NCBI GenBank assembly: GCA_003313425.1
Contig: NHZP01000094.1
Coordinates: forward strand, 27,761-91,760
Length of the DNA stretch: 64,000 nucleotides
Reading direction: 5' to 3'
Origin: Pseudopyrenochaeta lycopersici
Taxonomy: Eukaryota > Ascomycota > Dothideomycetes > Pleosporales > Pseudopyrenochaetaceae
Part shown: one piece after another, positions 32,958-42,553 of the stretch
How the letters are laid out: each line of letters starts with the position of its first letter
Numbering within the stretch: the stretch's first letter is position 1
Notes under the pieces: generated by a model
Seen by the model: only the letters and a program-made list of their open reading frames with translations
The model's database searches: none
Told to the model about the DNA's origin: nothing
Translations under genes and position numbers: made by a program

Positions 32958-34550
32958 ATGGCTCCACACAAAGTTACTCAATTATCTTCAAATGAAGCAG
33001 ATATTCAGCTTGCTATCTTCTCTATTAATACCAACAAGATATAAGGCAATCGTGCTGCTGCTACAGTCTATAACGTGTCCGACACAACCCTCCGCCGCCG
33101 CCGCGCTGGGAAGCCTGCCTGACGCGATTGCCAGCCCAACTCAAAGAAGCCCACCCAGGTAGAGGAGGTAATACTGTAGCATATACATGAGTTGGATCTG
33201 CGTGGATCTGCGCCCACGTACGCAGATATACGTGATATGGCTAGTAAGCTGCTGGCTGCGCGCGGCGCAGGCCGGGTTGGGCAGAAGTGACCATCCAACT
33301 TTGTTAAGCGGACAGATAGTCTTACGACACGCTTTAATCGGCCGTACGATAGGCAGAGAGCTCTATGCGAGGACCCAGCCCTAATCAGCAACTGTTTAAG
33401 CTCGTGAAGCAGACAAAGGCCAAGTACGGTATCTGCGACGAGGACGTCTATAACTTTGACGAGGCTGGCTTTATATTGGACAAGATCACAACTCAGCTTG
33501 TTGTGACAAGGTCAGAGAAGAGAGGTCGGCCAAAGGCTGTTCAGCCAGGTAGTCGTGAGTGGGTAAAATTGATTCAAGTAATTAATGCTGCTGGCTGGAC
33601 AGTCCCACCCTTCTTTATCTTTGCTGGCAAGCATCACTTGTCTGCCTGGTACAGGGAAGATGCTATCCCACGCGACTGGGTTATTGCATTCAGTGACAAC
33701 GGCTGGACAACTAACAAGCTTTGGAGTAGAGCCGCTGAAGCACTTTGATTCTTATACAAAGATGAGGGCAGTAGGTGCGCGTCGACTGCTTATCCTTGAT
33801 GGTCATGAGAGCCATCACTCTCTATATGCCACCTCACTCATTTCATCCGCTGCAGCCTCTTGACGTTGGCTGCTTCTCTCTTCTTAAGAAGGCGTACAGT
33901 CGTCAGATTGAGAACCTGATCAAGAGCCATATCAATCACGTCACCAAGCTTGCGTTTCTACCAGCCTTCAAGGCAGCCTTTAATCAATCGTTCACAGCAG
34001 CCAATATCTGCTCAGCCATTCAAGGCGCAGGCCTTGTCCCTCTCCAGCCAGACGTTGTCCTATCAAAGCTAGATATACAGCTGCGTACGCCTTCGCTAGC
34101 TGCTCTACCAGAGGCTGTTTGGGAGGCTCGAACACCAAACAACGTACGTGAGCTTGAGGCTCAATCAACTCTTATTCGTGAGCGCATTCGCCAGCATAAG
34201 AGCTCGTTACCAGTCTCAGTTATTGTCGCAATCAAACCAGCTTGAAAAGGGTGCAGAGGTTATAATGCTCTCAGCTGAGCTGATCCGCGATCGGATTACC
34301 AACCTTGAGAGAGCCAACAAGGCAGCGTCAGAGCGGAGGCAGCGCAAGAAAAAGTGGTTCCAGAAGCGAGGAGTCTTAACAATGGGAGCTGGAGAGGATA
34401 TACTTGCTCAACGAGAGGCTGATTAGCAGATTGCTCATGAGCAGCGTCAAAGGTGGTGAGCAATCAGGCGTCAGCCGCCAGGTTCTTGCGCGCTGTAAGA
34501 AGTGTAGAGAGCCTGGGCACAACTCACGTACATGTAAAAAAGATACTTAA
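32958..34550 (+). pseudogene. Broken pogo-like transposase with C-terminal zinc knuckle
   Basis: Starts at MAPHKVTQLSSNEADIQLAI, meets an early stop, then continues in shifted frames with a helix-turn-helix (TVYNVSDTTLRRRRAGKPA). The catalytic part shows YNFDEAGFILDKITTQLVV (first Asp), LLILDGHESHHS (second Asp) and LQPLDVGCFSLLKKAY (third Asp). Between the second motif and MPPHSFHPLQPLD a stretch is missing compared with intact pogo proteins. The C-terminus has a CCHC knuckle (RCKKCREPGHNSRTCKK) ending at 34550. At least three frame changes are needed, so this copy is dead. Confidence 0.82.
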
Positions 34551-34612
34551 GGCACTGCTTAATCTATTCTATCAATATCTATATACTGGCTTGTGATGTG
34601 GTTGAGTTGTAT

Positions 34613-34654
34613 GCTCAAAGAGTTGCTCAAAGAGTTGCTCAAAGAGTTGCGCAA
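34613..34654 (+). repeat. 12-bp tandem repeat GCTCAAAGAGTT near right pogo end
   Basis: About three and a half copies of GCTCAAAGAGTT, the last with GCGCAAAGA, lie just inside the right inverted repeat of the decayed pogo element; probably subterminal repeats. Confidence 0.85.
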
Positions 34655-34899
34655 AGATGGTGGGGTGCGGCACTCGCTTCTCCAGCATTAAACAGGAATA
34701 GTAGATTATGAAAAAAAAAACATAAGCAGGTACATCATTCCTTGAGGCGAAATGTACATGGTCGTAGATGGAAGCCAGATCACGCAGAGTCAAGGGGACA
34801 GTTAGCTATAGTGGTTCCGTTGGGAAGTTGGGCGTGCTGATTTGTGCGGCGAAGATTTGGCTGTCTGGCCAATCCCTTGCTTCTAGGCATAACTGCAAA

Positions 34900-35180
34900 A
34901 AAATCATATCAAATCACAAGCACTTACGCTCGAGACCCGCAATTACAGATTTTTTTTTAAATTTCTCTTGGTCGTTGCCATCTGCTTATGCTTGCTATAA
35001 GCATTTTCAAGGACCCACATATGCCAGGCTTAGCGGTTGATTTTTGCTTATGCTTGCCACAAGCATCTGCTCATGGAACCATTGAGTTCGAGCGTCAAGC
35101 CAGGAAGATGAATGACTCCAAGGATCCCCACAGACTAGGCGAGATTGTGGCTTATTTGTTATACTTACTGCAAGCATAGG
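34900..35180. repeat. Degraded hairpin-repeat cluster
   Basis: Two clear units carry TGCTTATGCTTGCTATAAGC and TGCTTATGCTTGCCACAAGC (near 34983 and 35046), the first a hairpin with arms TGCTTAT and ATAAGCA; a third decayed copy lies near 35150-35175. They alternate with CAAGGACCCACATATGCC-type segments (about 35008 and 35119), echoing the CAAAGACCCACATGTATG segments of the 29.8-kb array. Common origin is suggested but not proven. Confidence 0.5.
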
Positions 35181-35289
35181 AGTTCGAACAAGCCGTTGTT
35201 ACATTTCGTCTATGCTCAGCAATATTACCTACACAGCCAGTCCTGGATAACACTCTGCAACGCTCGATAGTGCCACACACAGCACCTCC

Positions 35290-36038
35290 ATGGCTTACCG
35301 AAAGTACAAAACCAAGGCGGAGCAAGTAGAAGCACGGAAAGTGCAAAACAAAAGAGCCGCACAGAGATACAGGGAGAAGAGGTACGTTCTCGACCAGTGC
35401 TTAACGGTCTGACCGCGATTTCCTCTGACTGAAGCAGGATGGCTGAGAAGGAAGATCACGTGACCGTCCAAACAGAATCACACCCGAACACCGATAATGA
35501 CGATGAAAGGCTCGAAGGGATTTCAAGGAAAGTTGACTGCCCCGACCAAAGAGTGGAAAAGGCACCAGGGAAAGCTGAATGCCCCGAAAGTGAATGGGAG
35601 CTTCCGGAACACCCAAGCTCAAGGCTCATGGTGGAGATGAAGTTGGCTCGCATGAAGAAAGATGTCCAAGATATAGTGAACATCCTGCAGAACACTACCG
35701 ACCTATCCCTGAAACAGTACGTGACGGACCAACGTCCATGCATTCAGCACACGGTAATCACACTTCAGGCCCTCCAAGGTGACGGGCCTGATTCGACAGC
35801 AGCTTCGGTTGAAGGGGATATCACCGGTTCAAACGTGAGCAGCACTGCACAACCCCCTGCTCATCTCAGTCCTATCTCTGATTCTCCTCCTCGCTCTTCT
35901 TCGGCCTTGGAGGTGTTGGGCCCATCTCATGAAGAGATTCTCCGGAGCTTGGAGGCAGAGGTACAGCAGCAGAAAGTCCATAACTCCGTGGCATGGAACT
36001 ACACTAGAAAGAATCTTAATTTGTATATCTGTGTTTGA
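35290..36038 (+). CDS. bZIP basic-region protein without an adjacent leucine zipper
   Basis: Exons 35290-35381 and 35438-36038 (56-bp intron, GTACGT to AAGCAG) encode 230 residues. Exon 1 ends in a clear bZIP basic region, ARKVQNKRAAQRYREKR, with the invariant Asn and Arg in the N-K-R-A-A-Q-R-Y-R pattern. Normally a leucine heptad follows at once; here the next residues are MAEKEDHVTVQTES and a long acidic, Ser/Pro-rich segment. A possible helix with hydrophobic spacing comes only near residues 103-130 (LMVEMKLARMKKDVQDIVNI). A second short helical stretch, EEILRSLEAEVQQQ, is near residue 205. It may be a DNA-binding regulator with a displaced zipper, or a diverged copy. Not assigned to a named gene. 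Confidence 0.62.
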
Positions 36039-36360
36039 TAGACACTACTCATAAAATTAGTATAATTCATTACTAGCGTCCGGGAATGCAACATAAATTG
36101 GCGAGTACTGTCTGCGCGCTACATCCCTTCATCTTTTCAAGACCATTCCTAAGCGCCATGTGTCTCTTTGCAACGTGATCTGGGAAAGCAACACGGTACG
36201 TGGCATGGTCTATATGATAGGCGTCCTTAGTGCTCCCCGCCATATAGTAAGTCCTAAGGTGCTATACATATGATTTCGATAATTCAAAAGGCTACCTTGG
36301 GGGCAAGATGTGTCAATCCTTCGCCCTGCGAGTGCTGAAATGAGGCACAAGCAGACTTTC
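36039..36360. other. Intergenic spacer, nothing recognised
   Basis: Spacer between the bZIP-like gene and the foldback repeat at 36361; no ORF or repeat of note. Confidence 0.4.
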
Positions 36361-36490
36361 CAACAAGCAAGTCAAGTCAACTTGAAGCCTCATTTGACTT
36401 GACTTGTGAGCTCAGCTGCCTGTTTGACTTGACTTACCTTGTTTAACTAAGTGAAGTCAAGTCAAGTTGTCAAGTCGCTTGCTTGTCGGG
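36361..36490. repeat. Foldback element rich in AAGTCAAGTC, MITE-like
   Basis: The left side reads AACAAGCAAGTCAAGTCAAC and the right side ends CAAGTCGCTTGCTTGTCGGG, so ACAAGCAAG faces CTTGCTTGT. Several direct and inverted AAGTCAAGTC or GACTTGACTT motifs lie inside, as in subterminal regions of hAT elements. No coding capacity. A target duplication could not be defined. Confidence 0.6.
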
Positions 36491-37023
36491 AAGGCTGGAC
36501 ACAATATCTGTCGGAGATGATTTCTCCTCCTGGAGGCCCACATCAAGGTACAGTGCCGCAGGTCATGTGTCTGCTCACCAGTGAGCAGAAGAGAGCCTGG
36601 CTTCATTGGGAGCGCATCGTTGAGCGCCCATCAGTGGGTGCTCAGTGCTGAGTCACAATAGGTCTCTGCGAAAGAGGGAGTACTATGCTCTATGTATATA
36701 GTGACCTCGCTTTGGATCTTTTACTTTTCACGCTTTGCAGAATGCCCACTCGGTATTGTGTTCGTCTGCATTTCAGTTGCCTCTAGTCAGTCCCCGAGAA
36801 CGGACAAAGAGTCTGTTTCTTTAGTACTCCATACTGAATCCTCAGAGAAACTTGTTCCCACACATTTATCGTCAGCTAGCATGCTAAGCATGTAGCGATT
36901 TCGCGGTGTGGTCGGTACTAAGCGCGGCGCACAAAACATTATGTCCGACATAGCACGGAGAAGCGCCGGGCCGCGGACACACTTTGCGCGTATTACGCAA
37001 GTACGACCACATCACATCAATAC

Positions 37024-37100
<77 letters not shown>

Positions 37101-37318
37101 TGACGTGGCTGCAGGGAGGTATAGATGTGCAGAGACTACATCGAGAATATGACCCGCCATGAGACGGGCACTAGCGTCCGCTGGCAAATGCATTTCCACC
37201 ATGTATGAGTATGAAACCGTCGTTCATCATTTCAGAGCATAGCCATTCCTGTATCTCTGTAGAATGTTTGACATTTCTTGAAGGAGTTTGTCGCCCCTAG
37301 TGATCAAAGGTTAGTGCC
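36491..37318. other. Spacer with compound microsatellite
   Basis: No gene recognised. It contains the AC/AG microsatellite at 37025-37098 and the 3' flank of the minus-strand coiled-coil gene. Confidence 0.45.
37025..37098 (+). repeat. Compound microsatellite (AC)n(AG)n
   Basis: About 21 AC units run directly into about 15 AG units. ORFs read across it in both strands are artefacts. Confidence 0.97.
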
Positions 37319-37952
37319 TTAGATCTGCCTTCTAGAAGAGAGCACGTACTGCACATTGCTTTGAAAAGATTGATGATCTGACCGGGCAGCCGGTGCATAC
37401 TGCGCGTTCGTCGGTAATGATAATTGTTCTGGGCGAGATCCACGCATGTATTGCGAGTTTCCTGGTAATGACAGTGGATCCGAGCGGCGATGTTGATTTT
37501 TGATGAGAGATTGAATGTCATTCAATTGCTTTCTCATGGCCTCCAGTAACGCAGTCATGGCGTCTTGCCGCTCCCGGAGGGTTTGGACCTCTTGAAAGTT
37601 AAGCTTCATTACATGATCCTGATTCTGTGCTCGTTCGTTCTCGTTGTTTATGAATTGTTTCAACAGGCGAATCACCCGGCTCTCGTAGCTCTCGTTCAAG
37701 TTTTGCGCATTCGAACTCTGCGGTTCGTCCCTCGTCATATCGCTCAATACTTGTCAGCTAACCCTCCAGTCTCAGCACGGACTACGTGCATCGAATGTAG
37801 TCTGCTTACTTTGTTTGATGCACCGTGAGGTTCCCCGGGGGCGCCATGGGTCCCGGTGAGAAGGGAGGATGCACCTCGTTCCCATCTATAGCCGAGAAAT
37901 TGGTGCCGAACATGTCCACTGAGGCGCCTGGGTTGTAGTTGGAGTAAGACAT
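37319..37952 (-). CDS. Small coiled-coil protein, unrecognised
   Basis: Proposed exons 37952-37810 and 37742-37319 with a 67-bp intron (GTAAGC donor, ATTGAG acceptor) give 188 residues. The start MSYSNYNPGASVDMFG is polar and Pro/Gly-rich. Residues 60-120 form a strongly charged helix (IRLLKQFINNENERAQNQ, VQTLRERQDAMTALLEAM), a likely coiled coil. The C-terminus has short imperfect repeats of about 14 residues ending NxQY (SLPGNSQYMRGSRPEQ, SLPTNAQYAPAARSDH, FQSNVQYV). No known domain. A longer frame continues upstream of the chosen ATG to 38180, but the splice model fits this start well. Confidence 0.45.
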
Positions 37953-39271
37953 CTTAACGTCTGAGACAGTAGGAACGGTGGCACGACGAAATTCGAGCCT
38001 GGTATTTGAGCCTCCGCTGATGTCGCATCTTCCGTTCCGCGGCGCTCTAAGATGCCATGCCCGACATGACAGGAATCGTTGAGGTACGATGTGGGGACTC
38101 AAGCAACTCGACGAACGATCCGATGGTGCGTGCGATTCGAGAAATGCGGTCGACATCGGCCATGAATAGGGGGTGACCATGGAGTGAGACGTCTGATTGT
38201 CATCAGAATCAGAAAACTACCGGGTAACAGTGGGCAATCTTGACACGGAAAGAGCGTACTACCGAGGGTTCATCATTGCACAGAGCAGCTGTGGCGATGA
38301 TGAAAAAGACTTCAAGCAGCTAGCCGCATCGACAGCTGGACTTCATGTTCTGAAAGTCTCAGGGACCTTCGACATGTGCCTTCCCTCGTAAGCAGTGGGA
38401 GGATGTTTTGTTGCGCGGGAAGGAAAGTCATATGTTTGGCTGTGGCCTAAGCAAGACTTTTCTATGCTGAGCTGATGATGGGACGGCGTGTTTTGGTGCA
38501 ATCAGGATCAGGAGTTATGGTCGACACAAAGCGGTTAATTTTCACTAGACGTAAGCGCGTAACGTCAGCATGCACGGCATATTCTTGGAGAACATAGAGG
38601 TGCAAAACAATTGTTGCGCCTGGTCATTAGTTGACCACAAGCACTTTTCGGTGATGATCAAGGCTTAGCAAAGTTCGGGTCATCAGCTTAACATGGATGG
38701 CAGAATTCCTTCACCCTCAGCGGGCCATGTACAGTACCCAGAAACATCAGTCGAGTCATGGGAAAGGTTTTGGAGACAAGCAATATTGCAGAACCATGTA
38801 GACTAGATTGCTCGAGGCCAGCACTGCTAGTCTCCAACGCAACCGAAGTTGCTAACGTGGAGAATTGCTAGAACAGGCGTCTATCGAGGACGCCTAACAG
38901 GACGCCGGCTTGCGAGGCTATAGCGCTGCAGTGACCGACCTGAATAATTCCCACCAGGAGAGACTACGAGTACTCGAATGCAGGTCGTTCCGTTTGTCGT
39001 TCAAAGGCTTGGCGCCCTGAGGTTAGACAGAAGCATAGCTTGCGCTTGCGGGATCGGGTAAGCACTCTACAAATACATGCATGCATGGACGATCATGTGA
39101 GCGCGAGTACCTGAGTCACGTACTGATGATAACCGGTTGTTTCGCATGGGAAGCACGCTGTCCACGCTATCGTATGTGGCTGCACTGAGAAGGAATGCGA
39201 AATGCAGCTTATTCGCGGACCAACAGCACATCACTCCCTCTCAAGCAGCACTCCAATCGTTGATCAGGGCA
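37953..39271. other. 1.3-kb stretch, no gene recognised
   Basis: Only a 64-codon ORF (38197-38391) and shorter frames; no domains or repeats seen. Confidence 0.45.
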
Positions 39272-39273
39272 TA

Positions 39274-39462
39274 GTTGGGCAAAATTGTACAACTGTAGTA
39301 TAGCCTAATACATATCTAGGCATGTGCGCCGGGTGCGCTTGCTCTGCGCTGCCATCTTATGAGCGCACGCGCCTCTGCCCCACCTAAATGCACGCGCCGG
39401 TGCACCCGGCGCACTTGCCCATACGTATTAGGCTATACTACAGTTATACAATTTTGCCCAAG
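39274..39462. mobile_element. 189-bp MITE with about 60-bp inverted arms
   Basis: The left arm starts GTTGGGCAAAATTGTACAAC and the right arm, read in reverse complement, starts CTTGGGCAAAATTGTATAAC. Both continue with TGTAGTATAGCCTAATAC and then a shared GTGCGCCGGGTGC. TA flanks both ends (39272-39273, 39463-39464), fitting a Tc1/mariner-type origin. A 9-bp direct repeat GATCAGGGC also lies 3 and 4 bp outside the ends. It has no coding capacity; it would depend on a transposase elsewhere. Confidence 0.85.
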
Positions 39463-39464
39463 TA

Positions 39465-42092
39465 CGGATCAGGGCCTCTGTGTCGATGACGATTGATAGC
39501 AGATCGTGGTCAAGGATTCTCGTGGAAACGGACCAAACGACAGTGTTTATGGCCAGCAGCCGCTGCGCAGTTGTGTTATACGAAACCTCTCACTAATCGC
39601 ATTGAGTTTCCGCCGTAAACGGGCCGAAGTACCAGTAATGTCTACCAATTGGAGAGCGGCGTACCCCTTCATAATACGGTGCCCGTCACGACCGTCGTGA
39701 AGTCCTTGTCTTTGTCTGCATCTTTGCGGCACAGCAGCATCATGCGTGACCTGATGATAGATGTGGCGGATTCAGCGAAACGCCACCTGCGTACGTTCTA
39801 GATCTTGACTCCGCAACTCGAAATTGGAGCCTATCTGTACGCCTGTTGTTGTTGCTCATGCGCACGACTTCCATTCGCCCGTTATGAGGACATGATTTCA
39901 AAGATGCGAAATTAGCAGGAGACGAATGAAGAATAAGGATATTCTAGAAGCACTCAAGGACCGTATCCTCTTTCAAGTTTTTTTCAGGAACCTTTGCGCC
40001 ATCACGGCTGGGGGGTAAGCACAGCCGCGTCCATGCGCCCAGATTGAGCACGTCGTCGATCCCGCTGTGACTCAGCCGTACCCGAGAACGGCGTTCACGA
40101 CCCACAAATTCATTTCCGCACATCCACAAGAACAGAACACCGCTGCTAATTGGTCGTCATAGCCCTACGAGACGCGCAGCTTGTTCGCCAAGCTGATTAG
40201 CGGAAGCTCAGGTGTGCCTGATATAAGACATGATTGGTTTGGCGCTTGTTAGTTCAGGGGCCAGAAAAGCGCGCGTGAAGTTGTCATGATCCACACACGC
40301 TCAGCAGACACGCCAGGAAGACCCACGTAAACCTAAAACCAACGTGCTGCTCTGCCTAGCGTGCTACGCCGCATTACCGCATATGTGTCTATACTGATGA
40401 AGCATACGCTCTACATTAGTGGGCCTTCCATTGTCGGCTTCGCCTCTGCCTTCCCGATCTGCACATGATGATGCACAGTAACCTAGTAAAAAGAACTTCG
40501 CATAACAGATGATTCTCCAATGGGGTCGGAGGGACGAGGGATACCCCCAAGCGATACGCTAATCGCGCAACGAATTGACCGAGGTCTGGCAATTCCAGCT
40601 GAACAATTGAATGAGAAGTGACACAAGAGGCGTTCAGCAGACCAGCATTAACCACCGAGCAACGTTGATTGCGCCTTGACTACGCCGCAATCATAGGTGT
40701 GGATGTAGGGTAGGTCGGTATTTGGGTGGCACGGAAATGCTGCTCTAGCTCCTCGCAAAATGACGGCATCCTGCTGGAACGTCAGACTTCCGCAGAGGCA
40801 CTCCCTGAAGCACATGCGATTCATGGCCGCCACTCGTCTCAATGGTCGACCCCCGCTCTGTGGCGGGGAGTTCTCGCTAAGATACACTTGATACACTTTG
40901 GTCCAACGAAGAACACGTTTGGCAGCTGCAATCCAAAGATTCTTCGTCGATATAAAGAGAATCAACACCTGTGTCAGCATCAGCGTCAGCATCAGCAACT
41001 TGACGGTACAATGTTGGCCGGCAGAGCAGGCGACAATGGCGGGAGTACGAATGAGAACAATCGCTCGCAATGAGCATCTCAAACATCGATGGCAGTGTCA
41101 ATATCATCACGGTTACCAATGTCGGCTTGGAGAATCCCAGAGTGTACTGGTAGTCCGCAGTGCCACAAGCAGCGTTGGCAAATGCGCACTCACAGTGAGC
41201 AGACCGTCATCATCTTGTCTCTGGAAGCTCAGGTTAATAGAAATAATGCATGGCTTTTGATGAACGATCCACTTCTCTGTCAGACCATATCTATCCAGCT
41301 GTGTCGGTTGTTTCTACAGATACTACCCCCACAAAGCGCACTTGAGCAGCGTCTCTGGCCTGGTCGGGCTTTCAGAGACCATCGCGGTGCGCGGTTGATG
41401 GGCATCCTTGCAGCAGACTGGCGCCAATTGATAACTTTGGAAGACTAGCAGCATCACGTCCGAGCAACGAAAGTGCCTCGCCATGCTAAAACCGAGAAAT
41501 TGCTCTCCAGGTGAGTGTCTGGCAAGGAACTCTGGAAATGAACCGCTTTAACGAAGAAAGCCAGATACCCCAGCCATGACGAATCGACGCGAGGACTACC
41601 GGCATTTGTTAGATAGCCTTCTCGCCGCTGGCGACGCTGGGGAGCCACTCCAAGCCCAACATCTTCCCCATCTTCACAAAGCAAAAGCGCAGGTTGCACT
41701 CCCCGCCGTGCTTGTCCCAGGTTGCTTTCATGTGGCTGAGATAAGCTTCAACGACCGGAAGATCCGTTACAAGGAAATCTTAAGCCAGGAAGAAGCTGGT
41801 AGTCGCAATAATCTTTCACTTCTGCCCGAAGCAAACGAGTACATCTCTACACACTGGAGAAGTAATCTTCTACGACTCGAGCCCTCCCTCGTTAGACAAA
41901 CGCGTCACCCGTCGGGCAATTGCACATGGTCCGTCTTTGAGCAGGGGCGGAACATGGTTATGCGAACCGGGCATCCATCGGAGTTTATGGAGCTGGCCAG
42001 ACAATGTGTTGTTATATACGATGACTAGACGCAGCAGGTTGTAAGAAGCGATGACCATGTACTTTCCTTCTCGACTAGGAGATCTCTCTCCT
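39465..42092. other. 2.6-kb stretch without a firmly supported gene
   Basis: Several overlapping ORFs occur at 40650-41450. A plus-strand ORF of 150 codons at 41576-42028, ending just before the hAT insertion, has no recognisable domain. It could be a real small gene or part of one disrupted nearby, but nothing decides it. Confidence 0.35.
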
Positions 42093-42100
42093 GTTGTGGC

Positions 42101-42121
42101 CAGTGTGGCCAATGGATGGAA
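42101..42121 (+). repeat. Left hAT terminal inverted repeat
   Basis: 21 bp starting CAGTGTGGCC; exact inverse of 45240-45260. Preceded by target copy GTTGTGGC. Confidence 0.96.
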
Positions 42122-42553
42122 GCTATTTGGATTGTCCATCCAATCCGCTTCGTTTTGGATTGGATTGGATTGGATGGAGGAATCCAATGAATCCAAATCG
42201 AAATTACTGCCGCCACACTGTGGTGGAGATTAGAGAACGAGGCATCAAAGTGCCAATGCGTAAGCCATATTTGCTAGCTAAGCGAAATGGCTGATTCCGA
42301 GCGAATTTCTTCGCATTATCGTGAAGATAATTCTGAGTACGGGGCGACAGATACTCCGTGCATAAGCCACTGGAATCATAGCTATTTGCTTCCTTATAAA
42401 ACGAGCCCAAGGTGACGAAGTCTGAGTTGCAAGGCGTTGAAGGTGTCGCACCTTTTCAAAAAAAAAATAGCTCTGGATCTAACATGCCTCATTAAGTTAT
42501 TGTTCTTGTTTTGCTCTCTGCAGCAGTTATCACTACTGTTATTACTGCGTCAC

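Larger units (their letters stand above)
32888..34678 (+). mobile_element. Decayed pogo-like DNA transposon
   Basis: Ends carry matching inverted repeats, AGCGAGCGCTGCACCCCACC on the left and AGCGAGTGCCGCACCCCACC on the right strand. TA precedes the left end (32886-32887), but the right flank is TC, so the target duplication is not preserved. The interior holds a broken transposase frame. Confidence 0.7.

Noticed and set aside
41576..42028. 150-codon ORF next to the hAT insertion as a disrupted gene
   Set aside because: It ends with its own stop before the target duplication and has no recognisable motif, so disruption cannot be shown.
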